Source: Deltaproteobacteria bacterium
GTDB lineage: Bacteria > Desulfobacterota > Binatia > UBA9968
Reading direction: 5' to 3'
Assembly: GCA_016183075.1 (NCBI GenBank)
Contig: JACPFH010000498.1
Location: 1 to 8,856 of the forward strand
DNA: 8,856 nt
Part shown: one piece after another, positions 1 to 6,344 of the stretch
Position numbering within the stretch: the stretch's first letter is position 1
Layout of the letters: each line of letters opens with the position of its first letter
The notes under the pieces: generated by a model
Told to the model about the DNA's origin: nothing
Seen by the model: only the letters and a program-made list of their open reading frames with translations
Databases searched by the model: none
Translations under genes and position numbers: made by a program

Positions 1-567
1 GGATCCGCACACGATGGGGACGGCCAGGGTGTCGAAAATCGCCAAAAGGTCGACGCAGTCTCCTTTACGCCCCGTGTTCTGCGTGATCCAGTACTGGCCG
101 GTGGAGTCCCACTCGGTGTTCATCCACATATTGAAGGAGTCGTGGACATCGTCCGGAGTTAAGCCGTATTCTGCGACGCTTGCAGCGAAGGTGTCCTGGC
201 AGTTGGTGTGAGTTCCGTAGCGCTCGGGCGTGAATCCCTCGCCGTAATGTAGAGCCGCCTTGCAACGACCGCCCAAGAGGTCGGTCACGCAGGTCTCGGG
301 CATCTCCAGAATGGCGTACATCGGGCGGTTTCGGCTGTGGACGCTCCAAACGATGTCGCCCTTCTTGGGCCTGAAGCCGTGATAGGAGCGGGTATTGCTC
401 ACGCCCAGATATTCTTTGTAGTCGTGCAGGTTGAAGGCGTTAAAGTCTACGCATTGCTCTCCCTCGACCTGGGTGACCCGGAGCACCTCGGCTCTGTAGA
501 CGGGCAAAGCCTTGCCCGAGACGGGCTCCAGTATAATATCTTCCCGCTTGGGTCCATATGGAATCAT
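1..567 (-). CDS. DUF1989 (urea carboxylase-associated family) protein, 3' end beyond window
   Basis: The frame is open from the ATG at 567 to the left edge, giving 189 residues without a stop. The protein matches the DUF1989 pattern. There is an early beta-rich part with a G-E-Q-C-V-D segment near residues 36-41, an NTRSYHG stretch near 58-64, a CVTDLLGG stretch near 93-100, H120-T-N-C123 followed by QDTF, and a late GDCVDLLAIFD segment near 169-179 that normally lies close to the C-terminus. Family members are about 200 or more residues, so only a short tail should be missing. The start follows a CGGAGGG ribosome site four bases upstream, and lies 19 bp after the small regulator gene. DUF1989 proteins are often encoded beside urea carboxylase or amine transport and catabolism genes, and their exact reaction is not firmly known to me. 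The conserved His/Cys residues suggest a metal or catalytic site (inference). Family assignment is confident; substrate is not. Confidence 0.85.
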   Translation of the reverse strand, partial: MIPYGPKREDIILEPVSGKALPVYRAEVLRVTQVEGEQCVDFNAFNLHDYKEYLGVSNTRSYHGFRPKKGDIVWSVHSRNRPMYAILEMPETCVTDLLGGRCKAALHYGEGFTPERYGTHTNCQDTFAASVAEYGLTPDDVHDSFNMWMNTEWDSTGQYWITQNTGRKGDCVDLLAIFDTLAVPIVCGS

Positions 568-586
568 GTTTCCCTCCGACCGGGAG

Positions 587-754
587 CTAAATTCGTGTCT
601 GGCGCAGGAATTCACGGAAAGCGTTGCCGATAATTTCGCCATCCGTCTTTCCGTACTTCCCGTCCTCTCGCAGGCGCCTGAGAATCACGTCCTGCTGTTG
701 GTTAAACTCGACTTCCACCACTCGTTTGGATGCTGTCGGATTCTGTTCAGCCAT
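587..754 (-). CDS. Small ribbon-helix-helix-type (CopG-like) protein, 55 aa
   Basis: This short gene runs from an ATG at 754 to a TAG at 587-589. It has a strong ribosome site, GGGAGGA at 762-768, seven bases before the ATG. The protein has a basic/polar N-terminus, then a single strand-like segment (RVVEVEF, residues 11-17). An amphipathic helix follows (about 18-31), then a turn (DGKYGKT, about 31-37) and a second amphipathic helix (about 38-52). This beta-alpha-alpha layout is that of ribbon-helix-helix DNA-binding proteins, which dimerise through the strand. It ends 19 bp before the DUF1989 gene and has a promoter-like sequence just upstream, so the two are probably co-transcribed and it may regulate its neighbours (inference). 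The fold is read from pattern only. It could instead be a small partner protein of DUF1989. Confidence 0.7.
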   Translation of the reverse strand: MAEQNPTASKRVVEVEFNQQQDVILRRLREDGKYGKTDGEIIGNAFREFLRQTRI

Positions 755-805
755 GGAAAAGTCCTCCCGTTTCAGGGATTTCTTGCTTCACTCCGTCTCC
801 GGCAC

Positions 806-834
806 GGCATATCCTCAGGCGAAGGCTTTGTCAA
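806..834 (-). promoter_or_regulatory. Candidate sigma70-type promoter for the small regulator and DUF1989 genes
   Basis: A perfect TTGACA -35 box (829-834 read on the minus strand) is followed after 17 bp by TATGCC (806-811), a weak -10. It lies in the 85-bp gap after the permease gene and about 50 bp before the 55-residue gene. It would allow the regulator and DUF1989 genes to be expressed separately from the transporter. The -10 matches only the first three consensus bases. Confidence 0.35.
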
Positions 835-839
835 GGAAC

Positions 840-2558
840 CTAGCCCTGCACGCCGCCGGTCGGAGAAGCCTGTTCTACTCGACGCCGAAGCAAAAACAGC
901 AGCGCGCACGCGATCAGCACGAAGACCACCGCCGCCGCCGCCGCCTCATGGGAGCGCCCGGCCTGCCAGCGAGTGAAGATCAGGACGGGCAGGACGATGT
1001 TGTCGGGCGAGGAGAGCATCACGGCTACGGTGACCTCGCGCAGGGACAGGAGCAGGACCCAGAACCAGGCGAAGAAAACCGCCGGCTTGAGCAAGGGGAC
1101 GGTCACCCGGCGCAGAACCCTGACGAGGGACGCGCCGCTGGTCCTTCCCGCCTCTTCCAGGTCCGGGTGAATCTGGATCATTGCGCCGTTGAGCGTCCGG
1201 GTTGCAAAGCTCATGAACATGATGATGTGGGCCAGGGCAATGATCAGGATCGTGCCGTAAATCGGGACAAGGTGTCGCGTAAGAAGGCCAAGGTATAGGA
1301 TCGCGACCGCCAGAACGATTCGCGGGACCGCGAACGGCAAGAACGCGATGTTGTCGATCACGAACCGCCCGGGAACTCGAGAGCGGACAACGATCCAGGA
1401 GATGGGAATAGACAGAAGCACGACGCCGAGCGGCACCATGGTGATGAGCAGCCCGGTGTTGATAAAAGGATCCAGGCCGCTCTGGTCTGCGAGATTCACG
1501 TAATTCTTGATGGTCATGGATTCCAGCGCTCGCCACGACGGTACCTGGAAGAACGGGAGAAGCGAGAAATAGATCAACGTAAGGAATGGGAGCCCGAGCG
1601 CGAGCCCCAGGTAGAGGATCGCCAGCGAAACGGCCAGCGAGCGCCATTTGCCCAGTGACAGGATTTTGGCGCGCCGTCCCTTCCCGGTAATGGTGGCGTA
1701 CCGGCGTCCCTGCTGCATCACCCGGGCATAATGTCTTGCCATGAGTAGGCTGACGAGCACGATGATGCTGCCATAGGCTCCGGCCAGGCCGTAGGCGGGA
1801 AGGCCGACGTGCGGCGTAATGAGGAGATAGATGAGGGTGCTGAACACGAAAATTCGCTCGGGAAATCCAAGAACAACCGGCACTTCGAAAAGCGTAGCGG
1901 CCAAGACGAGAACGTAAATACTCGAGGCGACAATCGCCGGTAACGCAAGCGGCAAATTAATGCGGAGAAAGGTCCGCATTTTACCGGCGCCGCTAAGGTA
2001 CGCCGCCTCCTCGAGGCTTGCATCCATTGCCATGAGCACAGGGAGCAGCATGAAGAAGGCGGGGGGTACGAGATCGAGCCCCTGAACAACCGTCATCCCG
2101 CCAAGCGTATAAATATTGAGTGGTGGAGCCGCAAAACCCAGCGCCTGCGTGAACAAAACGTTGATGAGCCCGATGGTCGGACTCAGCATGACCGCCCACC
2201 CTATGCCCTGAATGAATCCCGGCACGACCAATATGACGCCCATCATCAGAGTGACGAAGTGCTTGAGCGGAAGATCGGTGCGAGCGACGGCCCAGGCGAG
2301 CGGGGCTCCTATTCCGATGGCGATAACCGTCGAGCCAACAGCCAATAGGGACGTGTTCAACAAAACACGGTATCCAAAAGGATCCGTCAACGCGTTTGCA
2401 TAATTCTCCAGAGTGTACTGAGGCTGGCCGGGAGACCCGCCGATAAAGCTGAGCCACACAGTGGCCAACAGGGGGATGAGTACCAGGGCGGCTCCGAATA
2501 GAGCCAAGCCGAGAACCGGAAATAAACGCCACGAAACGGCGGCTGGTAGACGCTTCAT
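840..2558 (-). CDS. Fused two-domain ABC transporter permease (ferric/organic-solute type)
   Basis: The 572-residue integral membrane protein carries two permease units in tandem, as in the AfuB/FbpB/SfuB group of the binding-protein-dependent transport family. Hydrophobic segments include about 12-38, 66-91, 101-125, 163-178, 207-230, 236-275, 307-335, 366-391, 403-426, 432-453, 491-515 and 538-557, so about 12 membrane spans. Each half has the cytoplasmic EAA loop that docks the ATPase: E184-A-A with G190 and ending I200-N-L-P, and E469-A-G with G475 and ending V485-T-V-P. A basic linker near 285-307 joins the halves. An in-frame TGA two codons upstream of the ATG excludes a longer protein; the ribosome site is weak. 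The gene lies 37 bp after the solute-binding-protein gene and surely partners it. No ATPase gene is present in the window. Homologues import ferric iron, aminoethylphosphonate, thiamine or other small solutes; this sequence does not show which. Confidence 0.93.
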   Translation of the reverse strand: MKRLPAAVSWRLFPVLGLALFGAALVLIPLLATVWLSFIGGSPGQPQYTLENYANALTDPFGYRVLLNTSLLAVGSTVIAIGIGAPLAWAVARTDLPLKHFVTLMMGVILVVPGFIQGIGWAVMLSPTIGLINVLFTQALGFAAPPLNIYTLGGMTVVQGLDLVPPAFFMLLPVLMAMDASLEEAAYLSGAGKMRTFLRINLPLALPAIVASSIYVLVLAATLFEVPVVLGFPERIFVFSTLIYLLITPHVGLPAYGLAGAYGSIIVLVSLLMARHYARVMQQGRRYATITGKGRRAKILSLGKWRSLAVSLAILYLGLALGLPFLTLIYFSLLPFFQVPSWRALESMTIKNYVNLADQSGLDPFINTGLLITMVPLGVVLLSIPISWIVVRSRVPGRFVIDNIAFLPFAVPRIVLAVAILYLGLLTRHLVPIYGTILIIALAHIIMFMSFATRTLNGAMIQIHPDLEEAGRTSGASLVRVLRRVTVPLLKPAVFFAWFWVLLLSLREVTVAVMLSSPDNIVLPVLIFTRWQAGRSHEAAAAAVVFVLIACALLFLLRRRVEQASPTGGVQG

Positions 2559-2595
2559 CGCTCAGGCAGGACGCGCCGGTTTCCCAAGCGGCGGG

Positions 2596-3627
2596 CTAGC
2601 GCTTGACGAGAATCTTCTCGTATTGCTGCTGCAATCGCAGCGTGTTTTTCATCTGCCAGTCGAGGTGCGGTATCGCAATTTTCCGTCCGGCGGCATGTTT
2701 TGCAGCCGATGTCCCGGGCTTGAACAGCGACGAACCCTTGTAGAAATCGTCTAAGAAGCGTTGCCCGTCGCCGCTCAGCAGCCAGGCTGCCAACAGGGCG
2801 GCGCCGTGAGAGTTGGTAGCTCCCTTGGGGACGAAGATAACGTCGGGCGCGCCGGCTTCCTTGTCCGCCTCCAGATAATTGCTCGCGTAAACGGCAGAAA
2901 TTGCGACTTCACCTGATACCAGCATTCGCTGCAGCGTGGGGATTCCGCCCAACTTAGGTTCCAGCGCACCCAGCTTCTTGACGAAGCTCAAAACACGCTC
3001 CTCTCCCCATTGCTGCGGTTCAGACAGTTGCGCCCACATATCCTGGTACGGCGTAGTGGCGATTCTCCCTTTCCATTTCGGGTTCACCACCTCGTCCCAA
3101 CTCTTGGGAATGTCAGATCCTTTTACGACATTTGTATTACGCGCCGGGAAGATAAATCGTGTTTGAACGATGAGCGCTTGCTTATCGTAAGTTAAATCCT
3201 CGTTGGTTACCCAATTAAATAGCTTTGACCATTCAAAACGTTCAATGCTCTTCTGTTGATATAACGGCACGCCAATTACGTCGGTCTGGTACATCAAGTC
3301 CCAAGACGGCGGGCTCCCGGCTTTGACCTCGCTCAGCACCTGGGCCACTGCGGCGGGATAGCTCCTGGCCCGGTGGATTGTCACTTTAACGTCGGCACCG
3401 AACGTTTTCTTTAAGCCGGCGGCCATAGTCCTATTGGCTTCGGCAGTGCTCCCGCGCAGCGGCTCCGACATCTGCACGACAATCCGGCCTTCCTGATTTG
3501 CCTTCTTGGTTATCTCATCCAGGGTTTTAGCTGCTCCAGCCGCAGAGCAATCGACTGCTGGCACAGCTAAAAGGAGCGCTGCGGTAGTGACGCTCCACAA
3601 CTTCCACAAGTCGGTACGGAAGTGCAT
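2596..3627 (-). CDS. Exported extracellular solute-binding protein of ABC transporter
   Basis: The 343-residue protein begins with a signal peptide: a short charged start, a hydrophobic core about 10-25, and likely signal peptidase I cleavage after a small-residue stretch about 27-32. The cysteine there is preceded by Asp, so it is not a good lipobox. The mature part has the binding-protein class 2 style seen in AfuA/FbpA relatives: a DEITKKANQEGRIVV opening, SWDLMYQTD, a PKSWDEVVNPKWKGRI segment typical of the hinge region, and GEVAISAVYASN in the second lobe. At that last place ferric-binding relatives carry a tandem tyrosine pair. None is seen here, so iron is not supported and an organic solute is likelier (inference). 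A GTG at 3654 would extend the frame by nine codons, but AGGAGGT lies inside that extension and fits the ATG at 3627. The protein captures substrate in the periplasm and hands it to the permease encoded 37 bp downstream. Confidence 0.9.
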   Translation of the reverse strand: MHFRTDLWKLWSVTTAALLLAVPAVDCSAAGAAKTLDEITKKANQEGRIVVQMSEPLRGSTAEANRTMAAGLKKTFGADVKVTIHRARSYPAAVAQVLSEVKAGSPPSWDLMYQTDVIGVPLYQQKSIERFEWSKLFNWVTNEDLTYDKQALIVQTRFIFPARNTNVVKGSDIPKSWDEVVNPKWKGRIATTPYQDMWAQLSEPQQWGEERVLSFVKKLGALEPKLGGIPTLQRMLVSGEVAISAVYASNYLEADKEAGAPDVIFVPKGATNSHGAALLAAWLLSGDGQRFLDDFYKGSSLFKPGTSAAKHAAGRKIAIPHLDWQMKNTLRLQQQYEKILVKR

Positions 3628-3633
3628 TTTGGT

Positions 3634-3640
3634 ACCTCCT
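3634..3640 (-). promoter_or_regulatory. Ribosome binding site fixing the solute-binding protein start
   Basis: AGGAGGT on the minus strand, six bases before the ATG at 3627. It selects this ATG over an in-frame GTG nine codons upstream. Confidence 0.8.
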
Positions 3641-3686
3641 AAATTGCCACACACCGCCGATTAATTGTCACCAGCGACAGGAGGCT

Positions 3687-3714
3687 ATTATCTCGGATCT
3701 GGGCTCACTGTCAA
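3687..3714 (-). promoter_or_regulatory. Candidate sigma70-type promoter for binding protein and permease
   Basis: TTGACA (3709-3714) and GATAAT (3687-3692), read on the minus strand, are separated by 16 bp. Both boxes are close to consensus. The promoter lies in the 129-bp gap between the RidA gene and the solute-binding-protein gene and predicts a leader of about 50 nt. It suggests the transporter genes are not solely dependent on the RidA promoter. Confidence 0.5.
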
Positions 3715-3756
3715 CAAATCGAAAACTCTCTGCCAGAAAGAACGTTAGAGATTGTT

Positions 3757-5016
3757 TCAGTCCACTACTCCGGCTACCACGTCCATCAGAACCGAGCAGC
3801 CAGGCACAGGGAATGGCCCCTTTACTTCGGCCGCGGATATAGCGGGCGGCTCGGGACCGAAGTGAGCCTCCCACACCTCTCTCACCGCGTCGAACTGTGT
3901 CAGGTCCGTGAACTGAAGCTGGGTGCGCAGCACCGTCGTAAGGGAAGCGCCGCCTGCCTCGCAGATGGCCTTAATGTTGCGCAGCATCACTTCCGCTTGC
4001 AGCTTGGCCGGGTTCCCGAAGAACGGGAAGCGGGGGTTCCGTGGCACTGAGGGGTCGATGCCCTGCTCGTTCGCCGCGAGTTGCGTGGACAGGAAAAGCA
4101 GGTCGCCTACTCTTAGGGCCTGGGGCTCATGGAACAGCGGTTTCGGCGCGCTGCCGGTGCGAATCTCCTCCCGAGGGGTCTTCGCCCCGCGCACCAGCGC
4201 GACGGCGAAGATCTCGATCAAGCACGCTTCCGAGGCCAGGCTGTTCGAGAAGACAATGTTGCGGGCCGGGGGATGTTCGGGCCAAGTCTCTCGCCACACG
4301 CGCTCCATGCCCGGTATATCCTCGGGATCGACCATTGCGACCCGGGTATATACGACATCCCGAAGCGATGAGCCGGCGTGCTCCAGGATGGCGCTGAGCT
4401 TCTTCAGTGTGTAGCGGGTCTGCACCTCGATGGGCTCGCGAAACCATGTTCGTGTGTCGACTTCGGCCTCGCTTGCCAGAGCGTGCTTGAAGTCTGTGGC
4501 CAGGTCTCCGGCCAGGAAGACCCACTCGCCCCAGCGGATCGCTTGCGAGTATCCCGCCACGGGTAGGGGAACAGCGTCCGTCTGCAGCGGCTCCTTGGGT
4601 GGGCCGCCCCTGGCAACGGCCACCGAATCGATCGTCATAAGCGCTCCGGGCACCAGCAGCCGGCTGGCGTGGAGCGCCATACTTGCCGGCGGCCCGACCG
4701 GCATGAGCTGGCGACGAACTTCCCGCGTCCCAAAGTGTCGCCGGCTGGCGAAGTAGGTATCGACTTTTACCTGGTGCTGCAGCGAGGAGCCCGCCGCCTC
4801 CAGCAGTTGGCTCAGCCGGCGCAGTATCGCCCGGTACTGCGCGCCGGTATCGATGCCCCGATAGGGAAGGCGGGCTTCGGGGGCGATATCGTTCTCATAG
4901 TCCGTGGCCATTTGCATTGAGGAGAAGACCCACGAGCCGAACCTGACGGCCGGGGAGTAGGCAAACGGGGGTCGCGGATAACCCGTTGGTGCGATGCGTT
5001 GTCGACGTTCCGCCAT
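3757..5016 (-). CDS. Triple RidA (YjgF/YER057c/UK114) domain protein
   Basis: The 419-residue protein consists of three RidA-like domains in tandem, at about 7-137, 150-277 and 293-418. A typical RidA protein is about 130 residues and works as a homotrimer, hydrolysing reactive enamines/imines to ketones and ammonia. Each unit here shows the expected order: a W-V-F or L-L-F strand, an alpha helix with an L..I...AG.SL pattern, and a late PPA segment followed by a hydrophobic strand. Aligned by eye to E. coli RidA, Tyr17 corresponds to Y20, Y156 and E297, and substrate-binding Arg105 corresponds to S112, R252 and I393. Only the middle domain keeps both. A TTG at 5058 would add 14 residues; the ATG at 5016 is preferred because it is an ATG and leads straight into the first domain, though neither start has a good ribosome site. 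It is first in the minus-strand run, divergent from a luciferase-like enzyme. The substrate is unknown. Confidence 0.9.
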   Translation of the reverse strand: MAERRQRIAPTGYPRPPFAYSPAVRFGSWVFSSMQMATDYENDIAPEARLPYRGIDTGAQYRAILRRLSQLLEAAGSSLQHQVKVDTYFASRRHFGTREVRRQLMPVGPPASMALHASRLLVPGALMTIDSVAVARGGPPKEPLQTDAVPLPVAGYSQAIRWGEWVFLAGDLATDFKHALASEAEVDTRTWFREPIEVQTRYTLKKLSAILEHAGSSLRDVVYTRVAMVDPEDIPGMERVWRETWPEHPPARNIVFSNSLASEACLIEIFAVALVRGAKTPREEIRTGSAPKPLFHEPQALRVGDLLFLSTQLAANEQGIDPSVPRNPRFPFFGNPAKLQAEVMLRNIKAICEAGGASLTTVLRTQLQFTDLTQFDAVREVWEAHFGPEPPAISAAEVKGPFPVPGCSVLMDVVAGVVD

Positions 5017-5116
5017 GAGGTTTGTTCTGACTCTAGTCTTGCCGTTCTTGGCGTGCAAGCCCGCCGCCGGGGCCAGCCGGCTGAAGACTCGCTAAAGGGC
5101 TCAGGAACGAGAAAAG

Positions 5117-5145
5117 ATCTTATTAAAGGATTTTTAGGCTTACAA
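5117..5145 (-). promoter_or_regulatory. Candidate sigma70-type promoter for the triple RidA gene
   Basis: TTGTAA (5140-5145) and TAAGAT (5117-5122), read on the minus strand, are 17 bp apart; each matches consensus at four of six positions. It predicts a leader of about 95 nt to the ATG at 5016. A direct repeat AGGCTT (5136-5141 and 5145-5150 on the plus strand, 9-bp spacing) overlaps the -35 box and could be an operator half-site pair (speculative). Confidence 0.35.
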
Positions 5146-5179
5146 GGCTTCTATGGCGTGTCCGTTTGAATGCGTTGAG

Positions 5180-5209
5180 TTGACAGGTTTTGCGGCCTCG
5201 TGTTAGCGT
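5180..5209 (+). promoter_or_regulatory. Candidate sigma70-type promoter for the luciferase-like oxidoreductase gene
   Basis: A perfect TTGACA (5180-5185) is followed after 18 bp by TAGCGT (5204-5209), which matches the -10 at its first two and last positions. Transcription would begin near 5216, downstream of the possible GTG start at 5200, which supports the ATG at 5263. Confidence 0.35.
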
Positions 5210-5262
5210 CTCCCCGTTTTGAGGAAGTAGCCGGCAGAGGCTTAGAGGGAGAAGTTGTCGTT

Positions 5263-6252
5263 ATGGCAATGCGGTTTATAGTCCACAGCTCCGCGAGAAA
5301 CATTTCAGAGATCGTTCAGAGAATCCGGAGGGCGGAAGAGCTGGGATACGAAGGGGTCTTCCTGGCCGACAGCCATATGCGGTCCTTGGATCCATTTCAG
5401 GCCATGGCGGTTGCGGCCAGAGAGACCCGGAAGATTCTCCTCGGCACGGCGGTTACGAATATAGTTTACCGCGACCCGACACTGGTTGCCGGCTCCTTTG
5501 CGACGCTCAACGAGATTTCCGGCGGTAGGGCGATCGTGGGGCTCGGAACCGGCGATGGGCCGGTCGTCAGCCAGGGGAAAAACCCCACATCGCTTGGCAG
5601 ATTCGAGGCGGGCCTGGCGGTGATTCGGGAACTTTTGCACGGGAGGGCCGTCGCGGTCCCGACCGGAAAGATCGCGCTCGGCATCGGCAGGCTGCCTGTG
5701 CCGATATACCTTTCCATGGAAGGGCCGCGGGGATTGCAGGTCGCGGGGAGGCTCGCGGACGGTATCATCTTCGGGTCCGGCTTTGATCTCAGCGTGCTCC
5801 AATGGGCGCGGGAGCGCATTGCAGCCGGGGCAAAGGAAACGGGCCGGGCGTTAGCGGATATCGATATCATGGCCGCGGGTATGGTCTTCGTTGACCAGGA
5901 CGGCGATCGGGCCCGCTTCGCGATTCGGCGCCGCCTGGCGAACCGGGCGCACCATAATTTTCGCTACACCCTGGAAACCGTCCCTCCGGAAGAGGTCGAC
6001 GGCGTTAAAATTTTCATGGCGGCCTTTGAAGGGGCCAAGACCAGACCGATCGAAGAGCGGATAGATCCCGCGCTGGTCACGGACTACCTGGCGCGGCGCT
6101 TCTCCATCGCCGGTACGCCGGAAGAATGCATCGAGCGCCTGGAGATACTGGCAGCGGCGGGAATACGCCGGGTCATGGTGACCCCGCCGGATTCGGCTTT
6201 CGATGAGATCATGGAGAGGTGGGGGAAAGAAGTTATGCCGCACTTCCAATAG
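5263..6252 (+). CDS. Luciferase-like (LLM) flavin/F420-type oxidoreductase
   Basis: The 329-residue protein belongs to the bacterial luciferase-like family, close in style to F420-dependent methylene-tetrahydromethanopterin reductase (Mer)-like enzymes. These have a TIM-barrel that binds FMN or F420. Visible marks are the first strand MRFIVHSS, the helix with AEELGYEGVFLADSH (about 25-38), LLGTAVTN (59-66), DPTLVAGSFATLNEISGGRAIVGLGTGD (71-98, the most diagnostic block), RLPVPIYLSMEGPRGLQVAGRLADG (143-167) and a C-terminal GTPEECIERL block (284-293) near AGIRRVMV. Length is normal. The ATG at 5263 follows a GAGGGAGAAG-rich ribosome site. A GTG at 5200 in the same frame would add 21 residues of non-family sequence and is rejected. 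An alternative ATG lies at 5269. It is divergent from the triple RidA gene and may share its control. Reaction and cofactor are not determined; a monooxygenase or F420 dehydrogenase role is possible. Confidence 0.9.
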   Translation: MAMRFIVHSSARNISEIVQRIRRAEELGYEGVFLADSHMRSLDPFQAMAVAARETRKILLGTAVTNIVYRDPTLVAGSFATLNEISGGRAIVGLGTGDGPVVSQGKNPTSLGRFEAGLAVIRELLHGRAVAVPTGKIALGIGRLPVPIYLSMEGPRGLQVAGRLADGIIFGSGFDLSVLQWARERIAAGAKETGRALADIDIMAAGMVFVDQDGDRARFAIRRRLANRAHHNFRYTLETVPPEEVDGVKIFMAAFEGAKTRPIEERIDPALVTDYLARRFSIAGTPEECIERLEILAAAGIRRVMVTPPDSAFDEIMERWGKEVMPHFQ

Positions 6253-6344
6253 CCCGGATTCCGACGGGACCGCCAATTTCGGCTCGATCGGGCAGAGCGG
6301 TTTCTGTTCGATCGCCGTCGACACCATGCTTGTAAGAGAAGGTT

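Noticed and set aside
1..6. Window begins exactly at GGATCC, suggesting a cloned-fragment junction
   Set aside because: The same site recurs several times in the window, and the reading frame of DUF1989 is intact to the edge. The boundary says nothing about biology.
624..1298. A 224-residue plus-strand frame over the small regulator and permease C-terminus
   Set aside because: It is a low-complexity Arg/Glu/Gln-rich translation opposite the permease and small regulator genes, typical of a shadow frame.
3721..3751. TCTCT/AGAGA hairpin followed by GTTTTC on the minus strand, after the RidA gene
   Set aside because: A 5-bp AT/GC-mixed stem with a 15-base loop is too weak for an intrinsic terminator call.
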